From: M55B167 sp964406095
GTDB lineage: Bacteria; Verrucomicrobiota; Kiritimatiellia; RFP12; UBA1067
Direction: 5' to 3'
DNA: 37,481 nt
Assembly: GCA_964406095.1 (NCBI GenBank)
Contig: CAYOQJ010000037.1
Span: forward strand, 1 to 37,481
Positions 5,312 through 14,179 of this stretch are shown here, piece by piece; the first letter of the stretch is position 1; each line of letters opens with the position of its first letter. Position numbers and translations under genes: made by a program. The notes under the pieces are model-generated. The model was not told where the DNA came from, made no database searches, and saw only the letters and a program-made list of their open reading frames with translations.

Positions 5312-6463
5312 ATGTACGAATGGAACGCGCAACGCGCAAAAAAAGATTTTCTAGCGCTGGCTGACGGCACGGTCTATCCGGCCTGGTCATTCGGTGCTCC
5401 ATGCGACCGCCTCGGCGAAGTGGTATTTAATACCGGCACACCGGGTTATGAGGAGATTCTGACCGACCCCTCATACGCAGGACAGATTGTAACGCTGACC
5501 GCTCCTGAAATCGGCAATACCGGTTTCAACTCGGATGACTATGAATCGATGATGCTTCGCCCTGAAGGGCTGATCGTGCATAATTACAGTGAACCCAGCA
5601 ACTGGAGATCAGAAAAATCTCTGCGCACCGCACTGCAACAGGCCGGTGTCCCGGCACTGGCAGGTATCGACACCCGTGCCCTAACAATCAGATTACGCAA
5701 CAGCGGCACACTGCGCGGCTTTATCTGCGCCTCCGGTGAGCTCAGTCACGAGCAGGGCATCGAAAAGGCTCGCGCATGGAAGGGCCTTGACGGACAAGAC
5801 TACGCAGCGCGTGTAACCACCGACAAACCCTATTTTTTTGATCCGAACGACACTATGTCATCCTCCTGGGGTCTGCTGGAAAGTGATCTACCGACGGCTG
5901 ATATTCCAATTGTGGTTTATGATTACGGCATAAAATTCAACATTCTGCGCCGATTGCGCCAGCAGGGCATGCGGTTGAGAGTGGTACCAGCCAAAACACC
6001 CGCTTCCGAGGTGCTGGCCATGCAACCGGCCGGTGTTTTCCTCTCCAACGGGCCAGCAGATCCGGCTGCCCTGCCGTATGCCATTGAGAACATCAGAGAG
6101 CTGATCGGACGAATTCCATTGATGGGCATCTGCTTGGGACATCAGTTGCTCGGCTGGGCACTTGGAGGACGCACCTGCCGTCTAAAGTTTGGGCACCACG
6201 GATGCAATCATCCGGTCAAAGAACTATCCACCGGCAAGGTTGAAATCACCTCGCAGAATCACAACTTTATGGTTGATATGGATTCACTGGATCAATCAGT
6301 CGTTGAAGTCACCCACATCAACCTGAACGATGAGACTATCGAAGGCATGCGTCACCGCACCGAACCGGTATTTTCAGTCCAGTACCATCCTGAGGCCGCA
6401 CCTGGTTCGCATGATTCCCGCTATCTATTCAGCCGTTTTCGGCAGTTGATTGAAGAAGCGTAA
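5312..6463 (+). CDS. carA: Carbamoyl-phosphate synthase small subunit
   Basis: A 383-residue glutaminase subunit that hydrolyses glutamine and passes ammonia to CarB for carbamoyl phosphate, the precursor of pyrimidines and arginine. The N-terminal small-chain domain (A-L-A-D-G-T-V-Y through about residue 150, with NTGTPGYEEILTDPSYAGQI) is followed by a class I glutamine amidotransferase domain from about residue 195. The nucleophile is C274 in G-I-C-L-G-H-Q, with H359 and E361 in Y-H-P-E-A. The usual S-N-G-P-G-D-P reads S-N-G-P-A-D-P, a mild change. I chose ATG 5312 because it begins where the family begins. No carB lies next to it: dnaE converges from the other side, so the two subunits are encoded apart. 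Confidence 0.95.
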   Translation: MYEWNAQRAKKDFLALADGTVYPAWSFGAPCDRLGEVVFNTGTPGYEEILTDPSYAGQIVTLTAPEIGNTGFNSDDYESMMLRPEGLIVHNYSEPSNWRSEKSLRTALQQAGVPALAGIDTRALTIRLRNSGTLRGFICASGELSHEQGIEKARAWKGLDGQDYAARVTTDKPYFFDPNDTMSSSWGLLESDLPTADIPIVVYDYGIKFNILRRLRQQGMRLRVVPAKTPASEVLAMQPAGVFLSNGPADPAALPYAIENIRELIGRIPLMGICLGHQLLGWALGGRTCRLKFGHHGCNHPVKELSTGKVEITSQNHNFMVDMDSLDQSVVEVTHINLNDETIEGMRHRTEPVFSVQYHPEAAPGSHDSRYLFSRFRQLIEEA

Positions 6464-6493
6464 CACCATCATAATCAGTGTCGCCTGATCATT

Positions 6494-6520
6494 GGGTCAC
6501 GGCTCTTTTCGCTTTGACCC
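6494..6520. terminator. Weak inverted repeat between convergent carA and dnaE
   Basis: GGGTCA (6494-6499) pairs with TGACCC (6515-6520) over a 15-nt loop. It lies between two convergent genes where a bidirectional terminator is expected, but there is no T-run after the stem. Confidence 0.25.
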
Positions 6521-6551
6521 CGAGTAGCGAATGCACCTCCGACGCAAAGCA

Positions 6552-9500
6552 TCATCCCCCTCCATTCCAACGCGGGCGGTGATACTCAATATATGCCTCA
6601 CGCCGACAACGAACTTTGAAAAGTTTAGGTCCCAGCAACTCGGAAATCTCACGAATCATATCCGTTGAAGGGTCCACAGCCAGATTCTCATCACCCCCAA
6701 GCAGCACCTTGCGTCCATCAGGATATATCAGGCAGGTACGCAACGGAAGTTTTCCGGGATACTTTAATGCCAGATTTCTCAAACCGATAAGTTTTTGTTT
6801 AAAGCTTTCATCGTTTGTACGTACAGCGCCGATAACTTTGGAACCGAAAAGTCGCAGTGCCTCATGCAGCGGATAAACCTCCTGTGCAATCAGTTTGGGT
6901 ATCTGCTCTATCTGCTCTTCACCTTCGACAGCTTCGCCACCGCCACCCATACGATCGCGTTTATCAACTCTGCCGCAGATCAGCAAAGGAGTGTCCTCCT
7001 GACAAAACTCGGCATATTTTGCATAGGTCCGCGAAAAAACCAACACCTCGGTCGAGACATCACCGTCGTCAAGCATGACTGTTGCCCAAGGCTCACCCTT
7101 GCTCTTTGAAATCCTCCGTGTCACAGCCGTAGCCATTCCGGCCACACGCACATCAAAGCCATTCGGACACTTTGCCAGCGCACGTATCGAGCGATTCTGC
7201 ACCGCATACATCAACTGCTGATAGCGCCGCATCGGATGACCGCTTATATAAACCCCCAGCAGCTCCTTCTCGTTTCTGAGCATCTCCTTATCACTCATGG
7301 GTGCCACTCTGTCCGGCAACTCAGCCGGATTCGCTGAGCCCGCGGCACCGGCGTCGTCGAGCATCTCAAACAGGCTGATCTGGCCGCTGGCCCGTTCACG
7401 GGCATTGGCCGCTGCACGCTGAAGAGCGAATTCTATCGAATCAAGCAGACGCGCCCTGTGCATTCCAAAACAATCCATGGCTCCGCTTTTAATCAGTGCC
7501 TCAAGAACACGTTTGTTGGCGGCAGAGGAATCAACCCTTTCGCAGAAATCAGCCAAGCTGACGAACTTTCCATTGGCATCTCGTTCACGCACAATCGATT
7601 CCGCCGCGCCGGAACCGACTCCCTTGATACCTCCCAGACCATAACGAACACATCTCTCACCTTCCGGCACAAAACGTTCACGCCCCTTGTTCACACAGGG
7701 TGTCAGAACGGTAAAGCCCATCTCATTGGCCTCACCAACCAGCCCGGGCAACTTGTCAAAATTGCCGATCTCCGACGATATCTGAGCACAAATGAATTCA
7801 GCAGGATAATGCGCCTTCATGTAGGCGGTCTGGTAGGTTACCACGCCATAGGCGGCAGCGTGCGCTTTATTGAACCCGTAACCGGCAAACTTCTCTATAT
7901 TATCAAATATCTGCCCGGCCTTTTCCGCGCTCAGTCCGATATGATTCCGACACCCCTCAACAAACTGTGCGCGCTCCCTGACCATAACCTCGCCCTTCTT
8001 TTTTCCCATCGCTCGGCGTAGGATGTCCGCACGTCCAAGAGTATAGCCCGCCAGCACCTGAGCCGCGCGCTGCACCTGCTCCTGATATACCATAATGCCA
8101 TAGGTCTCTTTGAGGATCGGCTCAAGCAAAGGGTGATCATAGCGCACCTTTTCCAAACCCTTCTTGCAACGAACAAAGGTGGGTATGTTGTCCATCGGCC
8201 CAGGACGATACAGTGCCAGAATAGCGATAATCTCCTCGATACATCCGGGTTTCAAATCTTTGAGAACGCGCTGCATTCCAGCGGATTCAAGCTGAAAAAC
8301 ACCAACGGTGTCAGCACGTTGAAAAAGCTCAAATGTTTTAGAATCATCCAGAGGTATCGTGTCGAGATCTATCTTTATGCCGTGCTTAAGCTCTACCAGA
8401 TCGACAGCCTCTTTCAGAACAGTCAGAGTTTTGAGACCCAGAAAGTCCATCTTCAACAACCCCACCTCTTCAATCGGCTCCTTGGCATACTGGGTAACTG
8501 GCTGCCCATCCTTGTCGCGCCCCAGCGGAATAAGGTCGATAAGCGGACGGTCACCTATCACAACGCCAGCCGCATGCACACCGGCGTTGCGGAAAAGACC
8601 TTCAAGCACCGTTGCGAATTTCATAATGTGGTTCAAATCAGGATCGAGTTTACAGGCAGCATCGAACTCCGGATTCTGTTGACGGGTCTTGGCCAGTGTT
8701 ATTTTAGGGTCATTAGGAATCATCTTGGCCCAGGCATTGGACTTGTCAAGTGGCAACTCAAGCACCCGCGCGATGTCGCGTATCACTGTCTTAGCGCCGA
8801 GTTTGCCGTAGGTCACAATCTGAGCACAGCGATCACTACCATATTTGCGCTTCACATATTCAATCACCCGGTCACGTCGCGCCTGACAGAAATCAATATC
8901 GAAATCCGGCGGTGAAACACGTTCCGGATTCAAAAAGCGTTCAAATATGAGATCGAATTTGATCGGATCAAGTTGTGTGATATCCAGAGAATAGGCCAGT
9001 AACGAACCTGCACCCGATCCGCGTCCGGGCCCTACTGGAACTTCATTCTCACGCGCCCAGCGAATGAAATCCGCCACCACCAGAAAGTAATTTATAAAGC
9101 CCGTCTCTTTGATCACTCCGACCTCGTAATCAAAGCGTTTAATCAGTTCCCGCTCGCGTTCATCACCAGGATTCTCATAATCCAAATTGTAATGCTTCTT
9201 CAGTCCTGCCTTGCCCAGAGTCTTGAGATAATCCAGACCGTCAACTCCATCAGGTGTTTCAAAAACCGGAAAATGCAGACTCTCCGCCTTGCCATTAGAG
9301 AAGGTAAGTGTCACGTTGCATTTATCGGCGATCTCAAGGGTGTTGTCAAGAAAATGCTCCTCCCCCGGAAAGAGATCTTCAAGCTCCTCGCGTGATTTGA
9401 AATAAAACTCATTCGAGGCGTATCGCATTCGCTTAGGGTCACTCATAACACTCTGTGTTTGAATGCAGAGCATTATTTCATGCGCCTCGGCATGATGCCG

Positions 9501-10133
9501 CAGCAGGTAGTGAACATCGTTGGTGACAACCGCTTTAAGACCCAACCGGCTACACAATTCACGCACCCCCTGATTCACAATTTTCTGTTCAGGAATACCG
9601 TGATCTTGAACCTCCAAATAAAAATCTCCCGGCGCAAAAATGTCCATGTACTCACGAGTGACTGCCTCGGCCGAATCAATCTGACCCTCCTGCAGATGCA
9701 CATTGATCTCACCTTTGAGACAGCCTGAAAGTCCAATCAGACCCTTTGAATAACGCCGCAGCGTTGCCTTGTCTATACGCGGTTTATAGTAAAAGCCCTC
9801 CAGGCTGGCAATTGAGTTGATGCGAGCCAAATTATGGTATCCCTCGTTGTCTTTGGCCAACAGTACCAAATGGTGATAGGGAACTTTTTTTTCGCGACTC
9901 GAGCGATGCGCACTCGCCAGAATGTAAACCTCACAACCGATGATCGGCTTGATTCCCTCCTCTCGACAGGCTTTGTAGAAATCAATCGCCCCGTACATAA
10001 CACCATGATCGGTTATGGCAATGGCTGGCATGCCGAGTTCTTTAGCACGCCGAACCAGAGGTTGTATGTCGCAGGCACCATCCAGCAGTGAGTATTTGGT
10101 GTGCAGATGAAGATGGACAAAAGACTTTAACAT
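6552..10133 (-). CDS. dnaE: DNA polymerase III subunit alpha
   Basis: The replicative polymerase catalytic subunit, about 1,193 residues, the usual length for DnaE1. An N-terminal PHP domain (H-L-H-L-H-T-K-Y-S-L-L-D-G, A-I-T-D-H-G-V-M-Y-G) is followed by the polymerase core with V-G-P-G-R-G-S-G-A-G-S and the catalytic aspartates in P-P-D-F-D-I-D-F (D410, D412) and K-M-D-F-L-G (D563), matching E. coli D401, D403 and D555. The C-terminal half carries fingers, a helix-hairpin-helix region (G-L-G-G-I-K-G-V-G) and an OB fold. Three starts are possible: TTG 10175, GTG 10139 (spaced about 6 nt from a GGGAG) and ATG 10133. I list the ATG because it opens directly into the PHP domain; GTG 10139 is nearly as likely. 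The upstream gene ends about 110 bp away on the same strand. Confidence 0.95.
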   Translation of the reverse strand: MLKSFVHLHLHTKYSLLDGACDIQPLVRRAKELGMPAIAITDHGVMYGAIDFYKACREEGIKPIIGCEVYILASAHRSSREKKVPYHHLVLLAKDNEGYHNLARINSIASLEGFYYKPRIDKATLRRYSKGLIGLSGCLKGEINVHLQEGQIDSAEAVTREYMDIFAPGDFYLEVQDHGIPEQKIVNQGVRELCSRLGLKAVVTNDVHYLLRHHAEAHEIMLCIQTQSVMSDPKRMRYASNEFYFKSREELEDLFPGEEHFLDNTLEIADKCNVTLTFSNGKAESLHFPVFETPDGVDGLDYLKTLGKAGLKKHYNLDYENPGDERERELIKRFDYEVGVIKETGFINYFLVVADFIRWARENEVPVGPGRGSGAGSLLAYSLDITQLDPIKFDLIFERFLNPERVSPPDFDIDFCQARRDRVIEYVKRKYGSDRCAQIVTYGKLGAKTVIRDIARVLELPLDKSNAWAKMIPNDPKITLAKTRQQNPEFDAACKLDPDLNHIMKFATVLEGLFRNAGVHAAGVVIGDRPLIDLIPLGRDKDGQPVTQYAKEPIEEVGLLKMDFLGLKTLTVLKEAVDLVELKHGIKIDLDTIPLDDSKTFELFQRADTVGVFQLESAGMQRVLKDLKPGCIEEIIAILALYRPGPMDNIPTFVRCKKGLEKVRYDHPLLEPILKETYGIMVYQEQVQRAAQVLAGYTLGRADILRRAMGKKKGEVMVRERAQFVEGCRNHIGLSAEKAGQIFDNIEKFAGYGFNKAHAAAYGVVTYQTAYMKAHYPAEFICAQISSEIGNFDKLPGLVGEANEMGFTVLTPCVNKGRERFVPEGERCVRYGLGGIKGVGSGAAESIVRERDANGKFVSLADFCERVDSSAANKRVLEALIKSGAMDCFGMHRARLLDSIEFALQRAAANARERASGQISLFEMLDDAGAAGSANPAELPDRVAPMSDKEMLRNEKELLGVYISGHPMRRYQQLMYAVQNRSIRALAKCPNGFDVRVAGMATAVTRRISKSKGEPWATVMLDDGDVSTEVLVFSRTYAKYAEFCQEDTPLLICGRVDKRDRMGGGGEAVEGEEQIEQIPKLIAQEVYPLHEALRLFGSKVIGAVRTNDESFKQKLIGLRNLALKYPGKLPLRTCLIYPDGRKVLLGGDENLAVDPSTDMIREISELLGPKLFKVRCRREAYIEYHRPRWNGGG

Positions 10134-10240
10134 AGGCACCGCTGACTCCCTCTGATTTGGGATCAAGTCTAGCAAAATCTCCTGCGATTTGGAAGCCGGT
10201 ATTTACTGCACTCAGATGAAAATTCAAGCAGCTGGCATTT

Positions 10241-12301
10241 TTATCGGACAACAACTTTAAAGGGCACTGCCTGGCTGACGGCAGTCAAATCCTCTTTCGA
10301 ATCTTCAGGTTTCATGCCAATAATGAGAAAACCGCTGTCACCTTCTTTGAAGCCGCGCTTTTTATCGTTCTGCATGACAAGACGAATCATGTGGTCGGCT
10401 GGCGATTCACTAACATCCTTGATGATGAGCCGTCCGGCTGGTTCAATCACTGAATACCGATAGTCTTCGGCGACTGAGCCCTTGATTTTTTTAAAAAACA
10501 GTTTAACCTCTCGGCTTTCTTTCTGATCAAACACCAGAGTGGACTTGCCACCCGTGTCGATACACATGCCAGGCTGATAATATGCAACTCGAGCCGGCGG
10601 CTTGCTGACGAACATCGGTACTTTCGAGCCCCCTTCGCCGTCAGGCAGCAGAACGGGTGTCACAGGTTTGCTGACATTAGTACCGTCGACCACACTGACC
10701 GCTGCCAGCTCCTGATGAAACGGCTTACGGGGATTGCGATAACCATCAGTCCAGACCGTAACCAACCCTTCAACCTCATCGCCGCCAATTACCCCGCCAC
10801 CACTGAGGATGCCAAGCGGCGGGAAAGCTGCCGCAACACTGACCGGCTGATCAAAGCCATGAACACGATGGAGATATAGATTGACCAGACAACTCCCGTG
10901 CATAGGAATGTTGAGACTTGCCGGGGTCATCCAAACATGAAAATCAGGTCTGGGCAAACCTATCCTTAAGGAGTAGATACACCCTGCACTGCGAACTCTG
11001 TCACCAACAGTGACCTCAAGTGTATAACTGCCGCCATCCTCGGCATCACAACGGTATGAAACCGGGGCCGCAGAAACAACACCGCGCAGTACCGAGGGCA
11101 TATTTTGAACCGGCTCCAGAATCTCACCACCGATATCTCGCAACTTGACATCCGGTAATCCGGAACCAAAGGAAAAGGGCACATCAATATCGAGGTACAT
11201 CACAATTCCGGCGGGCAGTTTGAATGTGTAAAAGTCCGAATCATCCTGTCCGGGTATCACCTTCCCCCGCACCACAACCGGAACCGCGAGCAGCTGCGCC
11301 TCATCCATGGTGTTGTTCGGCTCAGTATCAGTCACAATCTCTTCATCCACCAGCTTGAAATCCAGATCGGGAAGAATATAGGCATCGGCGGTGATACTTG
11401 CCAGACACATTGCCGAATCTTTACCGCCAGTAAAGAGCCGTACACGTTCATTCCCGAGATTAACCCCCTCCAACCTAACATTCACACTCTCGCCCCGAAC
11501 CGCCATGGATGGTGAGAAACCCGTTATCAAGGGCAGCTGCCCGAAAACTAAGCGATAAACCGCACTGCGCCATCTCTGTTTGCCGTCACCGCTTACAAGC
11601 AGTGCGTAGGTTCCGCTAGCTGGCACTTTAAAAACCAACGCCGGTGCCGATTCCTCACAATACACCTCGAAGGCATTCGTTATCACAACCCCTGCGGAAT
11701 TTGCTATCTGAAGCAATGGAACAAAACCGCCTGGAGGTATCAGTTCCGATTTCATGTACGCAACGAAACTCTGACCCTCCGCCGCCTCGAACTCAAAACG
11801 ATCCGCCACATCCTTGTATGACCTGCCGTTGATACAAACCGGCATTTCAGTCAGTTTCATCACCGAAGAACGCGCCACATTTGTCAGCGGCTCGATAATC
11901 TCGATATAATCGGATACCTCAAACTTGAGTGGTGTACTGACCTCATAGCGATAATCAACGAAAAACTCCTGAAAACCGCTCTCCGTTTGCTGATCAACAT
12001 TTACATTGATACGTGAATGCCCCGGCAGAGCCTGTTTTACATACTTCTTTTTCCGCCGCTTTGACTTTGATTTGCCGGTTTTAAGCACACTGATATACTC
12101 AGGCGAGACGTACTCCGCACTGATTCCCACACCGGAAAACCCCATCCCAACCTTGTTGCCGCCCCAGTTACCGCCAACAACAACCTCGCAACTCTCTCCA
12201 CGGCGACACCCCGCGGGATAGATGTACTCTAGAACCATGGGCTCAATCCCCTGCACCGTGAAGACCAACAGCGAAATGATCGGCAGTATAAATTTAAGCA
12301 T
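10241..12301 (-). CDS. Secreted protein with pre-peptidase C-terminal-like domain
   Basis: A 686-residue protein of unknown function, probably exported. It starts at ATG 12301 behind a strong GGGGGGAAG; an in-frame start 63 bp upstream would add a non-signal leader. Residues 1-18 are a signal peptide (L-K-F-I-L-P-I-I-S-L-L-V-F). Two strands of the type Y-P-A-G-C-R-R-G-E-S-C-E-V-V-V-G-G-N and F-S-P-S-M-A-V-R-G-E-S-V-N-V look like IPT/TIG-like beta-sandwich starts. The segment T-E-P-N-N-T-M-D-E-A-Q through D-D-S-D-F-Y-T-F-K-L-P-A-G is a PPC-like domain. A basic K-S-K-S-K-R-R-K-K-K-Y patch lies in the first module. Such layouts are common in planctomycete and PVC secretomes. No catalytic motif is seen. 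It may be co-transcribed with dnaE downstream. Confidence 0.75.
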   Translation of the reverse strand: MLKFILPIISLLVFTVQGIEPMVLEYIYPAGCRRGESCEVVVGGNWGGNKVGMGFSGVGISAEYVSPEYISVLKTGKSKSKRRKKKYVKQALPGHSRINVNVDQQTESGFQEFFVDYRYEVSTPLKFEVSDYIEIIEPLTNVARSSVMKLTEMPVCINGRSYKDVADRFEFEAAEGQSFVAYMKSELIPPGGFVPLLQIANSAGVVITNAFEVYCEESAPALVFKVPASGTYALLVSGDGKQRWRSAVYRLVFGQLPLITGFSPSMAVRGESVNVRLEGVNLGNERVRLFTGGKDSAMCLASITADAYILPDLDFKLVDEEIVTDTEPNNTMDEAQLLAVPVVVRGKVIPGQDDSDFYTFKLPAGIVMYLDIDVPFSFGSGLPDVKLRDIGGEILEPVQNMPSVLRGVVSAAPVSYRCDAEDGGSYTLEVTVGDRVRSAGCIYSLRIGLPRPDFHVWMTPASLNIPMHGSCLVNLYLHRVHGFDQPVSVAAAFPPLGILSGGGVIGGDEVEGLVTVWTDGYRNPRKPFHQELAAVSVVDGTNVSKPVTPVLLPDGEGGSKVPMFVSKPPARVAYYQPGMCIDTGGKSTLVFDQKESREVKLFFKKIKGSVAEDYRYSVIEPAGRLIIKDVSESPADHMIRLVMQNDKKRGFKEGDSGFLIIGMKPEDSKEDLTAVSQAVPFKVVVR

Positions 12302-12550
12302 ATATCTTCCCCCCAGTTCAATAAAATCGCAAAAACTCTGATAACAAATTGCCCGACACCACACCCATTACAGCCATTTGAATCAACGCAATGCCTATTT
12401 ACAAAAATCTTAAAAATCCTAGGCTCTCATCTTAAAAAAAAACAACGCACTAAGTCCATTACAAAATGAGCTGTACAAAACAAAGCGGCAACTAGTAGAA
12501 TCTGCACCCAATCGCAAACCTCCATCCGAACAAACAGAAAGTTCATCATC
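12302..12550. promoter_or_regulatory. Divergent intergenic region
   Basis: This stretch separates the minus-strand secreted-protein gene from the malic enzyme. On the plus strand TAGAAT at 12496-12501 is a good -10 but the matching -35 (TGTACA, 12472-12477, 18-bp spacer) is weak. Nothing convincing is seen on the minus strand apart from the ribosome-binding site at about 12305-12315. Two A-rich tracts are present. Confidence 0.3.
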
Positions 12551-13870
12551 ATGTCTGAAAAACCGATCACCCGCGAAGAAGTTCTGAGCTACCATGCCAA
12601 CGGCAAAGTCGGCGTTCGTTTGACAAAACCGTTGACAACCCAACGCGATCTCTGTCTGGCATACACTCCCGGAGTCGCGCAGGCCGTCAAAACCATCGCC
12701 GCCGACCCGGCCACTGCCCTTGATTATACCGCCCGAAACAACCTGGTGGCTGTCGTCTCGGACGGAACCGCCATTCTCGGACTCGGAGATCTGGGCGCAA
12801 CAGCATCCATCCCGGTCATGGAAGGCAAAGCGGTACTCTTCAAAGCCTTCGGCGATGTGGACGCCTGGCCGGTTCCGCTCAACCACTGCCGAAAAGATGG
12901 CGGCAATCAAGGTAAAACCGAGACCGAAAGAGTAATCGCAGTCACCGCAGCCATCGCACCGATGTATGGCGGCATCAACCTTGAAGATATCGCCGCACCG
13001 GCCTGCTTCGAAATTGAAGACGCCCTCGACCGGATGCTCAATATCCCCGTATTCCATGACGACCAGTGGGGCACAGCAATCATAACCTTGGCGGGCGTTA
13101 TGAATTATGCCACTCTTGCCGAAAGAAAATTGCCCGAACTGCGGGTGGTAATCAACGGCGCTGGTGCCGCCGGTATCCGTATCGCCGACATGTGCAGAGC
13201 CGCCGGTATCAAAGACTTGATTCTCTGCGATAGCCGCGGCGTCGTCAGCACCGACCGCACCGATCTCAACGGCCACAAACGGCGCCATGCCTGCAAAACG
13301 GGTGCCTGTACTCTGACTGATGCCCTGCGCGACGCCCACGTCTTTATCGGTGTCTCGGTGGCCGACTGCGTTAAAGGTTCAGATATCCTTGCCATGGCTG
13401 ACTACCCCGCGGTTTTCGCCATGTCCAATCCGGATCCTGAAATTTCACCCGCGGTTGTTGCGGAAGTGATGCAGAAACGACCTTATATCATGGCGACTGG
13501 CCGATCGGATTATCCCAATCAGATCAATAACGTTCTGGGGTTCCCCTTCATTTTCCGAGGTGCTCTCGATGTTCGTGCTACAACAATCAATACCGAGATG
13601 AAAGTCGCCGCCTCGCGCGCTCTGGCCGAAATGGCTCGCAAAGACGTACCCGATGATGTCAAAAAAATCTATCCTGACGAACAACTTGCTTTTGGACCGG
13701 CCTACATCATCCCCAAACCCTTCGACAAACGTCTGTTTGTCGAGGTATCCTATGCTGTCGCCGAAGCGGCGGTGATTTCCGGCGCGGCACCAAACACAAC
13801 CGACCTGAAGGCTCTCAGAACTTCGCTCGAAGCACGTAATGTGCACCGCCACTGCGCAACTCACACCTGA
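12551..13870 (+). CDS. maeB: NAD(P)-dependent malic enzyme
   Basis: A 439-residue oxidative decarboxylase converting malate to pyruvate, CO2 and reduced cofactor. It opens with the malic N-terminal domain (Y-T-P-G-V-A, then A-I-L-G-L-G-D-L-G and E-G-K-A-V-L-F-K), the metal-site segment I-P-V-F-H-D-D-Q-W-G-T-A, then a Rossmann domain with G-A-G-A-A-G (203-208) and closes with F-A-M-S-N-P-D-P-E and F-P-F-I-F-R-G-A-L-D-V-R-A. Length corresponds to the short bacterial form without the C-terminal phosphotransacetylase-like domain found in E. coli MaeB. Cofactor choice cannot be read with confidence. It stands alone, diverging from the secreted-protein gene and about 310 bp before the next. A weak GAAAG lies 9 nt upstream of the start. 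Confidence 0.92.
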   Translation: MSEKPITREEVLSYHANGKVGVRLTKPLTTQRDLCLAYTPGVAQAVKTIAADPATALDYTARNNLVAVVSDGTAILGLGDLGATASIPVMEGKAVLFKAFGDVDAWPVPLNHCRKDGGNQGKTETERVIAVTAAIAPMYGGINLEDIAAPACFEIEDALDRMLNIPVFHDDQWGTAIITLAGVMNYATLAERKLPELRVVINGAGAAGIRIADMCRAAGIKDLILCDSRGVVSTDRTDLNGHKRRHACKTGACTLTDALRDAHVFIGVSVADCVKGSDILAMADYPAVFAMSNPDPEISPAVVAEVMQKRPYIMATGRSDYPNQINNVLGFPFIFRGALDVRATTINTEMKVAASRALAEMARKDVPDDVKKIYPDEQLAFGPAYIIPKPFDKRLFVEVSYAVAEAAVISGAAPNTTDLKALRTSLEARNVHRHCATHT

Positions 13871-14179
13871 TATCGTGCCGCAGGTAAAATCGGAATATAA
13901 GAGGACAAGCGTTCCTGACAGGCAACTTTTCAACATTCGGATGTATCCTGCTTACAACTGCATACAATTAAATGCACCTCATCTCCGCCACCGCCCCGAT
14001 TTCACCCCTTAGACTGTACAACCGTTGCAGAATGCCAGACTTTTGCAGCTTTTGCCGTATGACAGATTGCCTCATCAGATATTGTGTTTCACATTCAGCT
14101 CTTAGTCAAAACAATATTGCAAAACGGCACAGAACCTGCTTATACTAACGACTAATATTACGTGAATGTATAGACGAGA
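13871..14179 (+). other. Intergenic region with promoter
   Basis: About 310 bp without a coding region. No terminator with a clear stem and T-run was found after the malic enzyme. The only feature I can support is the promoter at 14117-14146 near its right end. Confidence 0.45.
14117..14146 (+). promoter_or_regulatory. Promoter of the giant secreted protein gene
   Basis: TTGCAA (14117-14122) and TATACT (14141-14146) are separated by 18 bp. Initiation would be near 14153, giving a leader of roughly 27-63 nt depending on which start is used. Confidence 0.45.

Noticed and set aside
8133..8915. 260-residue frame on the plus strand
   Set aside because: Antisense to the polymerase core of dnaE; no recognisable domain and no ribosome-binding site.
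12419..13339. 306-residue frame on the minus strand
   Set aside because: It lies antisense to the malic enzyme, whose protein motifs are unmistakable; the frame is glycine/aspartate-rich shadow sequence.
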